From contig NZ_JHUZ01000011.1 of the NCBI RefSeq assembly GCF_000619885.1, positions 1 through 64,000 on the forward strand: a stretch of 64,000 nt of DNA. The letters are read 5' to 3'. The DNA is from Balneatrix alpica DSM 16621. Lineage in GTDB: Bacteria > Pseudomonadota > Gammaproteobacteria > Pseudomonadales > Balneatricaceae. A program made the position numbers and the translations under genes. This document shows positions 41,473-49,352 of this stretch, piece by piece. How positions within the stretch are numbered: position 1 is the first letter of the stretch; each line of letters starts with the position of its first letter. The notes beneath the pieces were generated by a model. The model was not told where the DNA came from. It made no database searches and was given only the letters and a program-made list of their open reading frames with translations.

Positions 41473-42513
41473 ATGAGCGTTTTCTCTCATTCCGATTTTG
41501 CCGGGCATGAACAAGTCGTTTTTTGCCACGATCGCCACAGCGGTCTACGCGCCATCATTGCTATACACAACACTAAGTTAGGCCCTGCACTGGGCGGTTG
41601 TCGCATGTACGCCTACCCCAGCGAGGCCGATGCCCTTACCGATGTGCTAAGGCTTTCAGAGGGGATGAGTTACAAATCGGCTCTAGCGGGACTTCCCCTC
41701 GGCGGAGGCAAATCCGTCATTATTGGTGATCCCAAAACCGCCAAAACCCCCGAACTGTTACAGGCCTTTGGTCGAGCATTGGAGCAACTCGGCGGACGCT
41801 ATATCACCGCAGAAGACTCCGGCACCAGCGTAGCGGATATGGCCACGATTGCCAGCCAAACTCGCCATGTGGTTGGTCACATGAGCGAACACGGCAGCCA
41901 TGGCGACCCTTCCCCCAGCACTGCGTATGGCACTTTTGTCGGCCTACGCTACGCCGTACAGCGACACCTGCAGCGCGACTCTCTGCAAGGGGTAAAGGTG
42001 GCAATCCAAGGCTTAGGTAACGTCGGCATGCGTTTAGCTCGCCTACTACACGAAGCCGGCGCCGAACTGTGGGTCACAGATGTAGACAGCACACGCCTGC
42101 AACAGGCCCATCAAACCTTTGGCGCCAAACTAGTTGATCTGCAGCAAATACACGCCTGCCCAGTCGATGTCTTTGCGCCTTGTGCGCTTGGCGGCGCAAT
42201 CAACCCTCACACATTGGAACAGCTACAAGCCAAGGTGATTGCTGGTGCTGCAAACAATCAACTTGCTCAAGCAGAGCTAGGCCAGACATTGCATCAACGA
42301 GGGATTCTGTATGCACCGGATTACGTTATTAATGCCGGGGGCATCATCGATGTGTGCTACCAGCATCAAGGCCACTATGATGCTGGCAAAGTGCGTACTC
42401 ATGTTGAGCAGATTGAGCACACCCTCAAACATATCTTCGATCTGTCTGAGCAGCAGCAACGCCCCACCAATTTAGTGGCCGATGAGCTGGCTAAAGCCAA
42501 AGTGCTCGGCTAA
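41473..42513 (+). CDS. leucine (Glu/Leu/Phe/Val) dehydrogenase
   Basis: The 346-aa NAD-dependent amino-acid dehydrogenase deaminates branched-chain amino acids to 2-oxo acids. The substrate domain has GPALGGCRM near 37 and the catalytic lysine in LPLGGGKSV near 78. The NAD-binding motif GLGNVG is near 180. Conserved NAGGIIDV lies near 285. Sequence style matches leucine dehydrogenases of Gammaproteobacteria more than glutamate dehydrogenases. The start follows TTAAGGACACGAC. It is likely monocistronic, given the stem-loop just after the stop. Confidence 0.87.
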   Translation: MSVFSHSDFAGHEQVVFCHDRHSGLRAIIAIHNTKLGPALGGCRMYAYPSEADALTDVLRLSEGMSYKSALAGLPLGGGKSVIIGDPKTAKTPELLQAFGRALEQLGGRYITAEDSGTSVADMATIASQTRHVVGHMSEHGSHGDPSPSTAYGTFVGLRYAVQRHLQRDSLQGVKVAIQGLGNVGMRLARLLHEAGAELWVTDVDSTRLQQAHQTFGAKLVDLQQIHACPVDVFAPCALGGAINPHTLEQLQAKVIAGAANNQLAQAELGQTLHQRGILYAPDYVINAGGIIDVCYQHQGHYDAGKVRTHVEQIEHTLKHIFDLSEQQQRPTNLVADELAKAKVLG

Positions 42514-42539
42514 GCCCACTACAACGTAGTCTATTCTCA

Positions 42540-42560
42540 GGGCCAAGCCACGCTTGGCCC
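42540..42560. terminator. stem-loop after the leucine dehydrogenase gene
   Basis: GGGCCAAG and CTTGGCCC form an 8-bp perfect stem with loop CCACG, 27 nt after the stop. No T-run follows. A smaller ACTAC-AAC-GTAGT hairpin (42518-42530) precedes it. Confidence 0.5.
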
Positions 42561-42615
42561 ACCCTCCCTGCTCTGCGACAATAGCGCCTGCCACCGTGAG
42601 CCGAGCCCTATTGCT

Positions 42616-43326
42616 ATGAATTTGATCCTGCTACAGCCTAGCGACTTTATTGCCAGCCAGCGTGTCCGCTTACAGGGACGCCGCTTGCAGCACGTACTCG
42701 AGGTACACCAGGCAGAGCTGGGGCAACGCTTGCAGGTTGGTTTAATCAATGGCCCAACGGGCTTAGGCACCGTGCTCAGCCTCAACCACGACTCGCTAGA
42801 GCTCGAGGTTGAGCTCAATACCCCTGCCTTGCCGCCACTACCCTTGACCCTGATACTGGCATTACCGCGCCCAAAAATGTTGAAACGCATCCTGCAACAC
42901 TGTACCAGCCTGGGAGTACAGCGCTTGGTTTTGCTCAACGCCTACAAGGTAGAAAAAAGCTATTGGCAGACTCCCATCCTAGAAGCAGCTTCAGTGCAGG
43001 AACAAATGATCCTAGGTCTAGAGCAGGCGCGTACAACCTTCCTTCCCGAAGTCATGCTTCGTAAGCGCTTTAAACCCTTTGTAGAAGATGAGCTGGCCAC
43101 CCTAGCAGCAGACAGTCAAAAATTGGTTGCCCATCCTTATACTGAACATGCTTGCCCAGCCAACCTGCAACAAGCATGCACTTTGGCAGTGGGACCAGAA
43201 GGCGGGTTCATTAACTATGAGGTTGAAAAGCTGCAAGAACAGGGGTTTCAGGCAGTGCACCTAGGCCCGCGTATTCTCCGCGTTGAGACTGCTGTCCCCG
43301 TCCTTATCAGTAAACTCTATTACTGA
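42616..43326 (+). CDS. rsmE: 16S rRNA m3U1498 methyltransferase
   Basis: The 236-aa SPOUT-class methyltransferase modifies U1498 of 16S rRNA. The N-terminal PUA-like domain contains RLQGRRLQHVLEV. The C-terminal trefoil-knot domain has the SAM-binding AVGPEGGFINYE near 195 and the LGPRILRVETAVP ending, both diagnostic. Length is near that of E. coli RsmE (243 aa). The stop codon abuts that of the convergent 133-aa gene with no gap. Confidence 0.93.
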   Translation: MNLILLQPSDFIASQRVRLQGRRLQHVLEVHQAELGQRLQVGLINGPTGLGTVLSLNHDSLELEVELNTPALPPLPLTLILALPRPKMLKRILQHCTSLGVQRLVLLNAYKVEKSYWQTPILEAASVQEQMILGLEQARTTFLPEVMLRKRFKPFVEDELATLAADSQKLVAHPYTEHACPANLQQACTLAVGPEGGFINYEVEKLQEQGFQAVHLGPRILRVETAVPVLISKLYY

Positions 43327-43728
43327 TTAAACCTGGGCCAACAAACGAGACTCCTGCACTTCCCGCAGTACCGGATGCATCGACAGCAACCCTAATTGCG
43401 CCATATCCGGCTGATGGGCTGCACGGCCAGATGAAGAAGATTGAGGGCGGTGCTCTAACCAGCTCAACATCATTCCCCACACTCCCGCCTGCCCCTGCTG
43501 CAACGCTTGTCCTAACGCCTCTGCCACGGGAGCGGTATAGCCCTGCAAGGCATCAACCGGCTCTTCTGCTTGCTCCTGTGGAGGAGCTTTGTGCAGTTCC
43601 TGCGCTTGGTTTTGCCACATCGCCAACAGCCAAGCGAACTGCGCCCCACTCCCCTGCTGCAGTGCTTTGCCCAGGGTACGCTCTGCTGCTTCTACACGAG
43701 ATAATGCGATAGGGTTTAAATTCGCCAT
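43327..43728 (-). CDS. small Gln/Ala-rich protein (unknown)
   Basis: The 133-aa, mostly helical protein has two similar segments (RTLGKALQQGSGAQFAWLLAMW and EALGQALQQGQAGVWGMMLSWL), evidence of an internal duplication of about 55-60 residues. No family is recognised and there is no signal peptide. The start follows AAGGGCTAG. It ends flush against rsmE and diverges from greB. Confidence 0.65.
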   Translation of the reverse strand: MANLNPIALSRVEAAERTLGKALQQGSGAQFAWLLAMWQNQAQELHKAPPQEQAEEPVDALQGYTAPVAEALGQALQQGQAGVWGMMLSWLEHRPQSSSSGRAAHQPDMAQLGLLSMHPVLREVQESRLLAQV

Positions 43729-43798
43729 CTAGCCCTTGCCAAGCTGATTCAAGTTCCTATGATTATCGGCCTCAACCCGTCAGGCTTAAGGGATACTT

Positions 43799-44305
43799 AT
43801 GCACAAACCTCGCCCCAGCCGCCCACGCCCCAGCCCCTACATCACCCCCGCTGGAGAACAAGCACTACGAGCCGAACTCCATCACCTCTGGCGCGTCAAA
43901 CGCCCTCAGGTAACCCAAGCCGTGGCTGAAGCAGCTGCGCTGGGAGACCGTTCAGAAAACGCGGAATACATCTATGGCAAAAAAATGCTGCGGGAAATTG
44001 ATCGACGAGTGCGCTTTCTACAAAAGCGTCTGGATGAGCTCACAGTGGTACGGAAACTTCCGGATGATCAAGAGCGCATTTTTTTCGGCGCCTGGGTCGA
44101 GCTGGAAGACCAACATGGCACGAGCTATCGCTATCGCTTAGTAGGCCCAGACGAGGCCGATACCAACCAGGGACTTATCTCAATCGACGCACCTTTGGCT
44201 CGCCAATTACTGAAAAAAACTTATGGCGACCGCATTCGCATGGGACAGGAAGACAATCTCAAAATTTATGAAGTCGTCGACATCGAATATCAGCCCCTGG
44301 AATAA
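43799..44305 (+). CDS. greB: transcription elongation factor GreB
   Basis: The 168-aa Gre factor rescues backtracked RNA polymerase. The coiled-coil tip has the catalytic acidic pair in ALGDRSENAEY near residue 45, followed by LREIDRRVRFL, which is the GreB rather than GreA form. The C-terminal FKBP-like domain contains SIDAPLARQLLKK. A basic Pro/Arg-rich leader (RPSRPRPSP) precedes the usual start. It is followed by the minus-strand tRNA cluster. Confidence 0.93.
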   Translation: MHKPRPSRPRPSPYITPAGEQALRAELHHLWRVKRPQVTQAVAEAAALGDRSENAEYIYGKKMLREIDRRVRFLQKRLDELTVVRKLPDDQERIFFGAWVELEDQHGTSYRYRLVGPDEADTNQGLISIDAPLARQLLKKTYGDRIRMGQEDNLKIYEVVDIEYQPLE

Positions 44306-44345
44306 GGGGCCAACTCTCTCAACATGAGAAAACCTAACCGCTAAA

Positions 44346-44370
44346 AAGCAAAAAACCGGCTAAGCCGGCT
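44346..44370 (-). terminator. terminator of the tRNA cluster
   Basis: On the minus strand AGCCGGC-TTA-GCCGGTT forms a 5-7 bp stem followed by TTTTGCTTTTT, about 20 nt past the last tRNA-Lys. Confidence 0.8.
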
Positions 44371-44388
44371 GGAATTCTCACTTGATGA

Positions 44389-44464
44389 TGGTGGGTCGTG
44401 TAGGATTCGAACCTACGACCAATTGGTTAAAAGCCAACTGCTCTACCGACTGAGCTAACGACCC
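44389..44464 (-). tRNA. tRNA-Lys (anticodon TTT), copy 1
   Basis: The 76-nt minus-strand tRNA has acceptor GGGTCGT/ACGACCC, anticodon loop CTTTTAA (TTT) and an encoded CCA at 44389-44391. It is identical to the second copy 27 nt upstream in transcription. It is the last gene of the cluster. Confidence 0.97.
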
Positions 44465-44491
44465 AAAGCGAGGTAATCAAATTGTTTAGAC

Positions 44492-44567
44492 TGGTGGGTC
44501 GTGTAGGATTCGAACCTACGACCAATTGGTTAAAAGCCAACTGCTCTACCGACTGAGCTAACGACCC
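44492..44567 (-). tRNA. tRNA-Lys (anticodon TTT), copy 2
   Basis: The 76-nt gene is an exact duplicate of the neighbouring tRNA-Lys, including the encoded CCA. The tandem identity suggests recent duplication or gene conversion. Confidence 0.97.
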
Positions 44568-44568
44568 A

Positions 44569-44644
44569 TGGCTCCTCGAGCTGGACTCGAACCAGCGACC
44601 AACGGATTAACAGTCCGCTGCTCTACCGACTGAGCTATCGAGGA
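44569..44644 (-). tRNA. tRNA-Asn (anticodon GTT)
   Basis: The 76-nt tRNA has acceptor TCCTCGA/TCGAGGA, anticodon loop CTGTTAA (GTT) and an encoded CCA. It lies only 1 nt from tRNA-Lys copy 2, so the two are processed from one transcript. Confidence 0.96.
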
Positions 44645-44659
44645 ACACTTCTCTCGAAA

Positions 44660-44747
44660 TGGCGGAGGAAGTGAGATTCGAACTCACGGTGGGTTTCCCC
44701 ACGGCGGTTTTCAAGACCGCTGCCTTAAACCACTCGGCCATCCCTCC
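44660..44747 (-). tRNA. tRNA-Ser (anticodon TGA)
   Basis: The 88-nt tRNA has the long variable arm of class II tRNAs (GTGGGG/CCCCAC region), anticodon loop CTTGAAA (TGA) and an encoded CCA. It is the promoter-proximal gene of the Ser-Asn-Lys-Lys cluster. Confidence 0.96.
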
Positions 44748-44762
44748 GGTTTCGAGGCGTGC

Positions 44763-44790
44763 ATAATAATGGTTTTTTTTCCCGAGTCAA
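44763..44790 (-). promoter_or_regulatory. promoter of the tRNA-Ser-Asn-Lys-Lys cluster
   Basis: Minus-strand TTGACT (44785-44790) and TATTAT (44763-44768) are spaced by 16 nt with an A8 tract in the spacer. The -10 is followed by GCACGCC, a GC-rich discriminator typical of stringent control. The first tRNA starts about 15 nt after the -10. Confidence 0.8.
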
Positions 44791-44818
44791 CTACTTAAGC
44801 CACTGAATCTTAAAAAAA

Positions 44819-45187
44819 TTAACATCGCCAACCGAGATAATCGCTTAGTAGTTGCTGTAACTGCGGAACTTTCAACGGTTTTTCAATGAAGCCATTCATT
44901 TTGGCGGCTTTACAGAGCTTGCGCACTTCCGGCGAGTCCGTTGCCGTCAGCGCAATAATTGGAGCCCGAGTCAGGGCAGACAGACGCATCGCATTCGCGG
45001 CTTCCGCCCCCCCCATTACCGGCATTTCCAAATCCATCAGCACCATTTCCACCCGGTTTTGCCGCAGCGCTTCCAATGCAGCCTCGCCATGCTCGGCGAC
45101 AATAACCTGCACCCCCAAGCTCTTTAGCATCTTGGCGTAAAGCAAACGGTTGGTCTGATTATCTTCCACCAGCAATATACTTGGCAT
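44819..45187 (-). CDS. single-domain response regulator (CheY-like receiver)
   Basis: The 122-aa receiver domain starts MPSILLVEDNQTN with the acidic pair Glu-Asp. The phospho-acceptor Asp is in VLMDLEMPVMGG near residue 53, a Thr in ALTATD near 83 and the conserved Lys in FIEKPL near 104. There is no output domain, so it acts by protein contact. ATG at 45187 fits the receiver fold exactly; the longer frame upstream has no domain character. No histidine kinase is adjacent. It diverges from the DUF2470 gene. Confidence 0.88.
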   Translation of the reverse strand: MPSILLVEDNQTNRLLYAKMLKSLGVQVIVAEHGEAALEALRQNRVEMVLMDLEMPVMGGAEAANAMRLSALTRAPIIALTATDSPEVRKLCKAAKMNGFIEKPLKVPQLQQLLSDYLGWRC

Positions 45188-45294
45188 AATTGAGCACACA
45201 TCTATTGAGTGAATTCGGCCTCTAACCAACTTGTAAGAGCAAAAAAGCAGCTGCACCATACAACCACTTGATGATGACGGCAAAGGGTAAACAA

Positions 45295-45591
45295 ATGGCA
45301 GCCAATTCACCCTCCTGGCAAGCAGTAATCGAACACATGAATGCAGACCACGCAGACGCACTCCTGGCCTATGCCCAGCACTACGGCCAACGCCCCCAGG
45401 CTCAGCAGGCCACGTTGATTAATATGGACCTTGAGCACCTGGAACTCCTGGTGGATGGAGAAAAACTCCGCATCCACCTCATAGCGCCTCTTGCCAGTCT
45501 GAGCGATGCACGTCCGGTACTGGTCAAAATGGCCATTGAGGCACGCTCCGCACTTAACGAACAGCACGTGGAAAAGCACGTTCAGCAATAG
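45295..45591 (+). CDS. stand-alone DUF2470 protein
   Basis: The 98-aa protein consists of one DUF2470 domain, usually the C-terminal part of haem-utilisation proteins of the HugZ/pyridoxamine-oxidase-like family. The signature is VIEHMNADHADALLAYAQHY near residue 9-28. It lacks the flavin/haem-binding split-barrel partner. The ATG at 45295 follows AAAGGGTAAACAA; upstream ATGs at 45268-45274 are less well placed. Function is unknown; haem or metal handling is an inference from the family. Confidence 0.75.
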   Translation: MAANSPSWQAVIEHMNADHADALLAYAQHYGQRPQAQQATLINMDLEHLELLVDGEKLRIHLIAPLASLSDARPVLVKMAIEARSALNEQHVEKHVQQ

Positions 45592-45646
45592 AGACGTTAA
45601 GCATTTTGCTCTATAGTGTCGGCCTCATTGCAGACAGGAAATTACC

Positions 45647-46657
45647 GTGGCTATCCGTCAACTGACCCTGCATGCCTTTCACAAGGCTGAAGATGGCGAA
45701 ACCCGCCTGATGCCTAGACAGGCTCCCATTCCTGCCACCCCCGCGGTGGAACATTTAATCTCTGATCTCAATCGTCAGTTACTGAGCAAAGCCGGTCGCC
45801 ATTACGGCTGCTTTCAAAAAGACTCCGAGCTTTATCCTTTCTCGCGTTGGCTGCAGGAACACCACCAAGGCGGTCTGGAATTTATGCCGCTGACCTTTCA
45901 GGCCGTGACACTTTTCAAGCGTGAGCTGGATCAAAGCGAACAGGCTATTCAGGGCTATTTGTTATTTGCCCGCTACGACCAGCCTACCAGCGAGCACTTT
46001 CTAGTTGCTCTGCTGCAACAAGCTGAGGCAGTGACCGTTAATGACGAGCTGGAGTTGACTCCATCTCAGTATTTAGACCTGGGCAAGATTCAACTTGCTG
46101 CCAGTATTGATCTGAATGCCTGGCAAGAGGGCTCTCAGCGCTATATCTGTTTTATCCAAGGACGCAGCCAACGCCGACTCGCCGAGCACTTTGGCCATTT
46201 TATTGGCTGCCTGCCTTCTGTTGATCGGGAGGAGCAGACCGAGCAGCTGCTTGAACAGGTCACCAAGTACTCCCAACAATTGCCAGAACCTCAACAACTA
46301 GCCAGCCGTGCAGCAGTTTATGAGTATTGCCTTGAGCAGGAAAAACTGGCGGAGCCCGTCCGCATTGATGAGCTGGCCAAAATCATCAGCCCTCAAACTC
46401 CGGACGATTTCACCGACTTTGTAGCTAACCAGCCACAGCCGCTACCGGAAGAAATACTGCCGGAACGGCAGGCACTACGCCAACTGATCCGCTTCAGTGG
46501 ACGCAGTAGTGAACTGATGCTGAACTTTGCGGCCGAGCGCCTGGGTAAAGACATCCATTACGACCGCCACACCGATACCCTGACCATTCAAGGCTTACCC
46601 GAGGCACTGCGCCATCAATTACTACGCGCCCTCGCCAGCCCCGCACGAGACGAGTAA
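45647..46657 (+). CDS. yejK: nucleoid-associated protein YejK/NdpA
   Basis: The 336-aa protein has the length of E. coli YejK (335 aa) and its typical features: GTG start, the MAIRQLTLHAF beginning, FIQGRSQRRLAEHFGHFIGC near 170 and a C-terminal helical region. It is a nucleoid-associated protein of unclear function. The start is set by CAGGAAATTACC before GTG. Its stop codon overlaps the sixA start (TAATG), so it leads a four-gene overlapping cluster. Confidence 0.9.
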   Translation: MAIRQLTLHAFHKAEDGETRLMPRQAPIPATPAVEHLISDLNRQLLSKAGRHYGCFQKDSELYPFSRWLQEHHQGGLEFMPLTFQAVTLFKRELDQSEQAIQGYLLFARYDQPTSEHFLVALLQQAEAVTVNDELELTPSQYLDLGKIQLAASIDLNAWQEGSQRYICFIQGRSQRRLAEHFGHFIGCLPSVDREEQTEQLLEQVTKYSQQLPEPQQLASRAAVYEYCLEQEKLAEPVRIDELAKIISPQTPDDFTDFVANQPQPLPEEILPERQALRQLIRFSGRSSELMLNFAAERLGKDIHYDRHTDTLTIQGLPEALRHQLLRALASPARDE

Positions 46658-47172
46658 TGATGAAGTATCTCACCCTGGTGCGTCACGCCAAATCCTGCTG
46701 GAAGAATCCGCTTCTAAAGGATCATCAGCGCCCACTTAATCGCCGTGGAGCCGAGGACGCCCCCAGGGTGGGACGTCATATTGCAGAACAAATAAGCCAG
46801 GGAATGCTGCCCAGCGTTGACCTTATTCTACATAGCGATGCTCTGCGCACCTGTGCCACCGCCAAGCTTTTAGCCAATGAGCTGGGCCTACTGCCACAAC
46901 AGCTACTGGCCTCTCCAGCCCTATACGAGTGCAACGGTGAAACACTGCTGAATCATATCCGCTTGACACAAAACAGCATCCAACACCTGCTCGTGGTTGG
47001 TCACAACCCAGGATTGATGGAGTGCTATGAAGAACTCTCTGACTTTCGCCGGGACAAATTTCCCACCGGGGCCGTTCTGCACCTCGCCTTGCCACTCTTA
47101 GAAGACTGGCAACAACTGCAATCGGGCCAAGCCGAGGTGCGGCAGTTTATCCGCCCTAAATCGCTACCATGA
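46657..47172 (+). CDS. sixA: SixA-type phosphohistidine phosphatase
   Basis: The 171-aa histidine-phosphatase-superfamily protein has the catalytic motif LVRHAKSCW near residue 7 and a second conserved His in VVGHNPGLME near 111. SixA proteins remove phosphate from His in phosphorelay or PTS(Ntr) proteins. It overlaps yejK by 1 nt and the TSUP gene by 4 nt. A substrate is not indicated by the context. Confidence 0.85.
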   Translation: MMKYLTLVRHAKSCWKNPLLKDHQRPLNRRGAEDAPRVGRHIAEQISQGMLPSVDLILHSDALRTCATAKLLANELGLLPQQLLASPALYECNGETLLNHIRLTQNSIQHLLVVGHNPGLMECYEELSDFRRDKFPTGAVLHLALPLLEDWQQLQSGQAEVRQFIRPKSLP

Positions 47173-47918
47173 TCAGTGATCCGTTTTTTTATCTTTGTGC
47201 CATTCCCGCCGTCATTCTTTTTGGTATTGCCAAAGGTGGCTTTGGCGGCACCCTCTCTATCGTTGCCGTGCCCTTGATGGCACTCGCAGTACCGCCAGTG
47301 GTGGCCGCCAGCATCCTACTGCCGATTCTGTGCGTCATGGACATTCTTGCTGTGCGCGCCTTCTGGCAACACTGGCACTGGCCAAACCTACGGGTTCTGC
47401 TTCCCGCCGCCCTGCTCGGCATTCTGCTTGGCACCCTGAGTTTTCGCTATTTCAGCGAAGGCCAGATTCGCATACTGATTGGCGCCATTGCTGTTGCTTT
47501 TGTACTGCACTATTGGTTGAAACCCCAACAAAGCCCAGCCTCACCAGTCAAACCCTGGAGCGGCCGTTTGTGGGGAGCAGTTGCAGGCTTCACCAGTTTT
47601 GGTATCCATGCCGGCGGCCCACCCCTGAGCATCTACCTGCTACCACAGCGCTTGCCACCCAAACTCTACATGGGCACCTGCGCAATCTTCTTCATGGTGG
47701 TGAACTACACCAAGCTGATTCCTTACTTTTGGCTAGGTCAGCTTACCAGCACCAATCTAATGACCTCGCTGGTGCTACTTCCTCTTGCCCCGCTGGGTAT
47801 CCGCTTGGGCTATTGGCTACTGCACCGCATTGACCCGCAGTGGTTTTATCGCATTATCTACTTCTTTCTGTTGTTAACGGGCTGCAAACTGCTCTACGAA
47901 GGATGGCTCTCATGGTAA
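47169..47918 (+). CDS. TSUP-family (TauE/SafE) permease
   Basis: The 249-aa membrane protein has about eight TM segments. The family's GxxxGxGG-like start is IAKGGFGGTLSIVAVPLMAL and the C-terminal repeat has FTSFGIHAGGPPLSIYLLP. TSUP proteins export or import sulfonates, sulfite or similar anions. It overlaps sixA by 4 nt and the next permease by 7 nt, so it lies in a coupled operon. Substrate not inferable from sequence. Confidence 0.85.
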   Translation: MISDPFFYLCAIPAVILFGIAKGGFGGTLSIVAVPLMALAVPPVVAASILLPILCVMDILAVRAFWQHWHWPNLRVLLPAALLGILLGTLSFRYFSEGQIRILIGAIAVAFVLHYWLKPQQSPASPVKPWSGRLWGAVAGFTSFGIHAGGPPLSIYLLPQRLPPKLYMGTCAIFFMVVNYTKLIPYFWLGQLTSTNLMTSLVLLPLAPLGIRLGYWLLHRIDPQWFYRIIYFFLLLTGCKLLYEGWLSW

Positions 47919-48880
47919 AGGACTCCCTCCAGCTCTATCTGGATACCCTGGTTTTCACCGCAGACATCGTCACCCCTATCTTCATCCTGGTTTTTCTTGG
48001 TGCACTACTAAGGCGCCTTGCCATCGTCGACGATGCATTTGTTGGCACAGCTTCCAAGCTGGTATTTAATCTCACCCTACCGGTGTTGGTGTTCATGAGC
48101 ATCAACAAAACCGATATCGCCGCTGTCCTTAATCCTGGCACCCTGATCTTCACTGGCATCGCCATTCTGTTGCTCTTTGTGCTGCTATGGTTCATCACTG
48201 GCCTTACAGGCATGGTGGCAGCAGATCGAGGTGCTTTTATCCAAGGCAGCTTTCGTAGCAACTACGGCATCATTGGTCTCGCTGTAAGTTTCAATTTATT
48301 TGGCACACCAGGGCTGGCCCACGCCTCCTTACTGCTTGCCTTGGTCATCCCGTTATTTAACGTCCTTTCTATTGTTGCCCTCTCCTTGGGGCAACATCAG
48401 CAAGACACACCTGGGCCCGGCATTTTTAAGAGCATTCTGACCAATCCTTTAATTATTGCCGTACTCCTGGCCTTGCCCTTAGCCTGGTTAGATATTCATC
48501 CTCATGCCCTGCTACAGAAATCCGCCAACTATATCGCCAGCATGACGCTCCCCCTGGCCCTACTAACCATTGGCGCATCTTTAAAACTCAAAGAGTTAAG
48601 AGCATGTTCAGGTCTAGCCCTACACGCTTCCGCGTTTAAATTGGTGTGGATGCCACTGCTTTGCCTGCCAGTTGCCTATTGGATAGGCTTTAGCGGAGAG
48701 GATATGACGATGCTTTTTGTCTTACTTGGCTGCCCGACTGCCGCCGCCAGCTTTGTTATGGCACGAGCCATGGGAGCCAATGCGACACTAGCAGCCAGCA
48801 TTATCTTAGTCACTACGTTGGGATCTGTTGCCAGCCTAAGTACAGGTATTTATCTGTTCAAACTGTGGCAGTGGATTTAA
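47912..48880 (+). CDS. AEC-family (auxin efflux carrier type) permease
   Basis: The 322-aa protein has ten predicted TM segments in two halves, with the Asn/Pro-rich central region (NLTLPVLVFMSINK near 55, FRSNYGIIGLAVS near 112, GCPTAAASFVMARAMGA near 280) typical of AEC carriers of carboxylates and related compounds. The ATG at 47912 is chosen because GAAGGA lies 10 nt upstream; an ATG at 47903 and longer frames have poorer spacing. It is the last gene of the yejK cluster. Confidence 0.85.
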   Translation: MVKDSLQLYLDTLVFTADIVTPIFILVFLGALLRRLAIVDDAFVGTASKLVFNLTLPVLVFMSINKTDIAAVLNPGTLIFTGIAILLLFVLLWFITGLTGMVAADRGAFIQGSFRSNYGIIGLAVSFNLFGTPGLAHASLLLALVIPLFNVLSIVALSLGQHQQDTPGPGIFKSILTNPLIIAVLLALPLAWLDIHPHALLQKSANYIASMTLPLALLTIGASLKLKELRACSGLALHASAFKLVWMPLLCLPVAYWIGFSGEDMTMLFVLLGCPTAAASFVMARAMGANATLAASIILVTTLGSVASLSTGIYLFKLWQWI

Positions 48881-48919
48881 AGCAGGAGAAATAAAAAGAA
48901 AGGAGATGATGAACTGACC

Positions 48920-49153
48920 TTAGGCGGCCAGTTCAGCAAGGGACTTGTCGAGTGCCTCGACAGCCTTCATTTCCAGTGCGTTCAAACGCAGCTGCTCGTT
49001 ACATTTACTGATCATATAGCGGCGCTCTAAACGATCTAACACAGACAGGTAATCACGCTCGCTTTTAGGCAGACGGCTTTCCAGATGAAGAGCCTTTACA
49101 CGACGGCCGAGTTCGAGTGCATGGTGCACCGGGGTTTCGACTTGGATATGCAT
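48920..49153 (-). CDS. 77-aa helical protein (unknown)
   Basis: The protein (MHIQVETPVHHALELGRRVK start) is predicted to be two or three charged helices, with no signal peptide or TM. It has a perfect Shine-Dalgarno (AAGGAGGT) seven nt before ATG and its own promoter, so it is probably well expressed. No family is recognised. A short inverted repeat (TGAACTG/CAGTTCA, 48909-48934) spans its stop codon. Confidence 0.7.
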   Translation of the reverse strand: MHIQVETPVHHALELGRRVKALHLESRLPKSERDYLSVLDRLERRYMISKCNEQLRLNALEMKAVEALDKSLAELAA

Positions 49154-49187
49154 AGTGGTACCTCCTTTATGTATCCTCGGTCTATCC

Positions 49188-49247
49188 TTGGCCCATTCTT
49201 AACCAATGGGTCAAATCTGAATATAACACGCTTTCTATTAATGTCGA
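49188..49247 (-). promoter_or_regulatory. promoter and 5' hairpin of the 77-aa gene
   Basis: Minus-strand TCGACA (49242-49247) and TATATT (49220-49225) are spaced by 16 nt, each 5 of 6. The predicted start (about 49213) coincides with a 10-bp hairpin with one G-T pair (TTGACCCATT/AATGGGCCAA, 49214-49188), so the mRNA would begin with a stem-loop. Such 5' hairpins often protect mRNAs from decay. Confidence 0.65.
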
Positions 49248-49352
49248 CACTTTTATCTGCGATGAGTCATTAGCAAATCTGATGTGGCGACCCTCGCTTT
49301 ACCAGTAATCTAAGGGCTCCCTGTGAAGATTCAATGACACTCAGAGCACATT

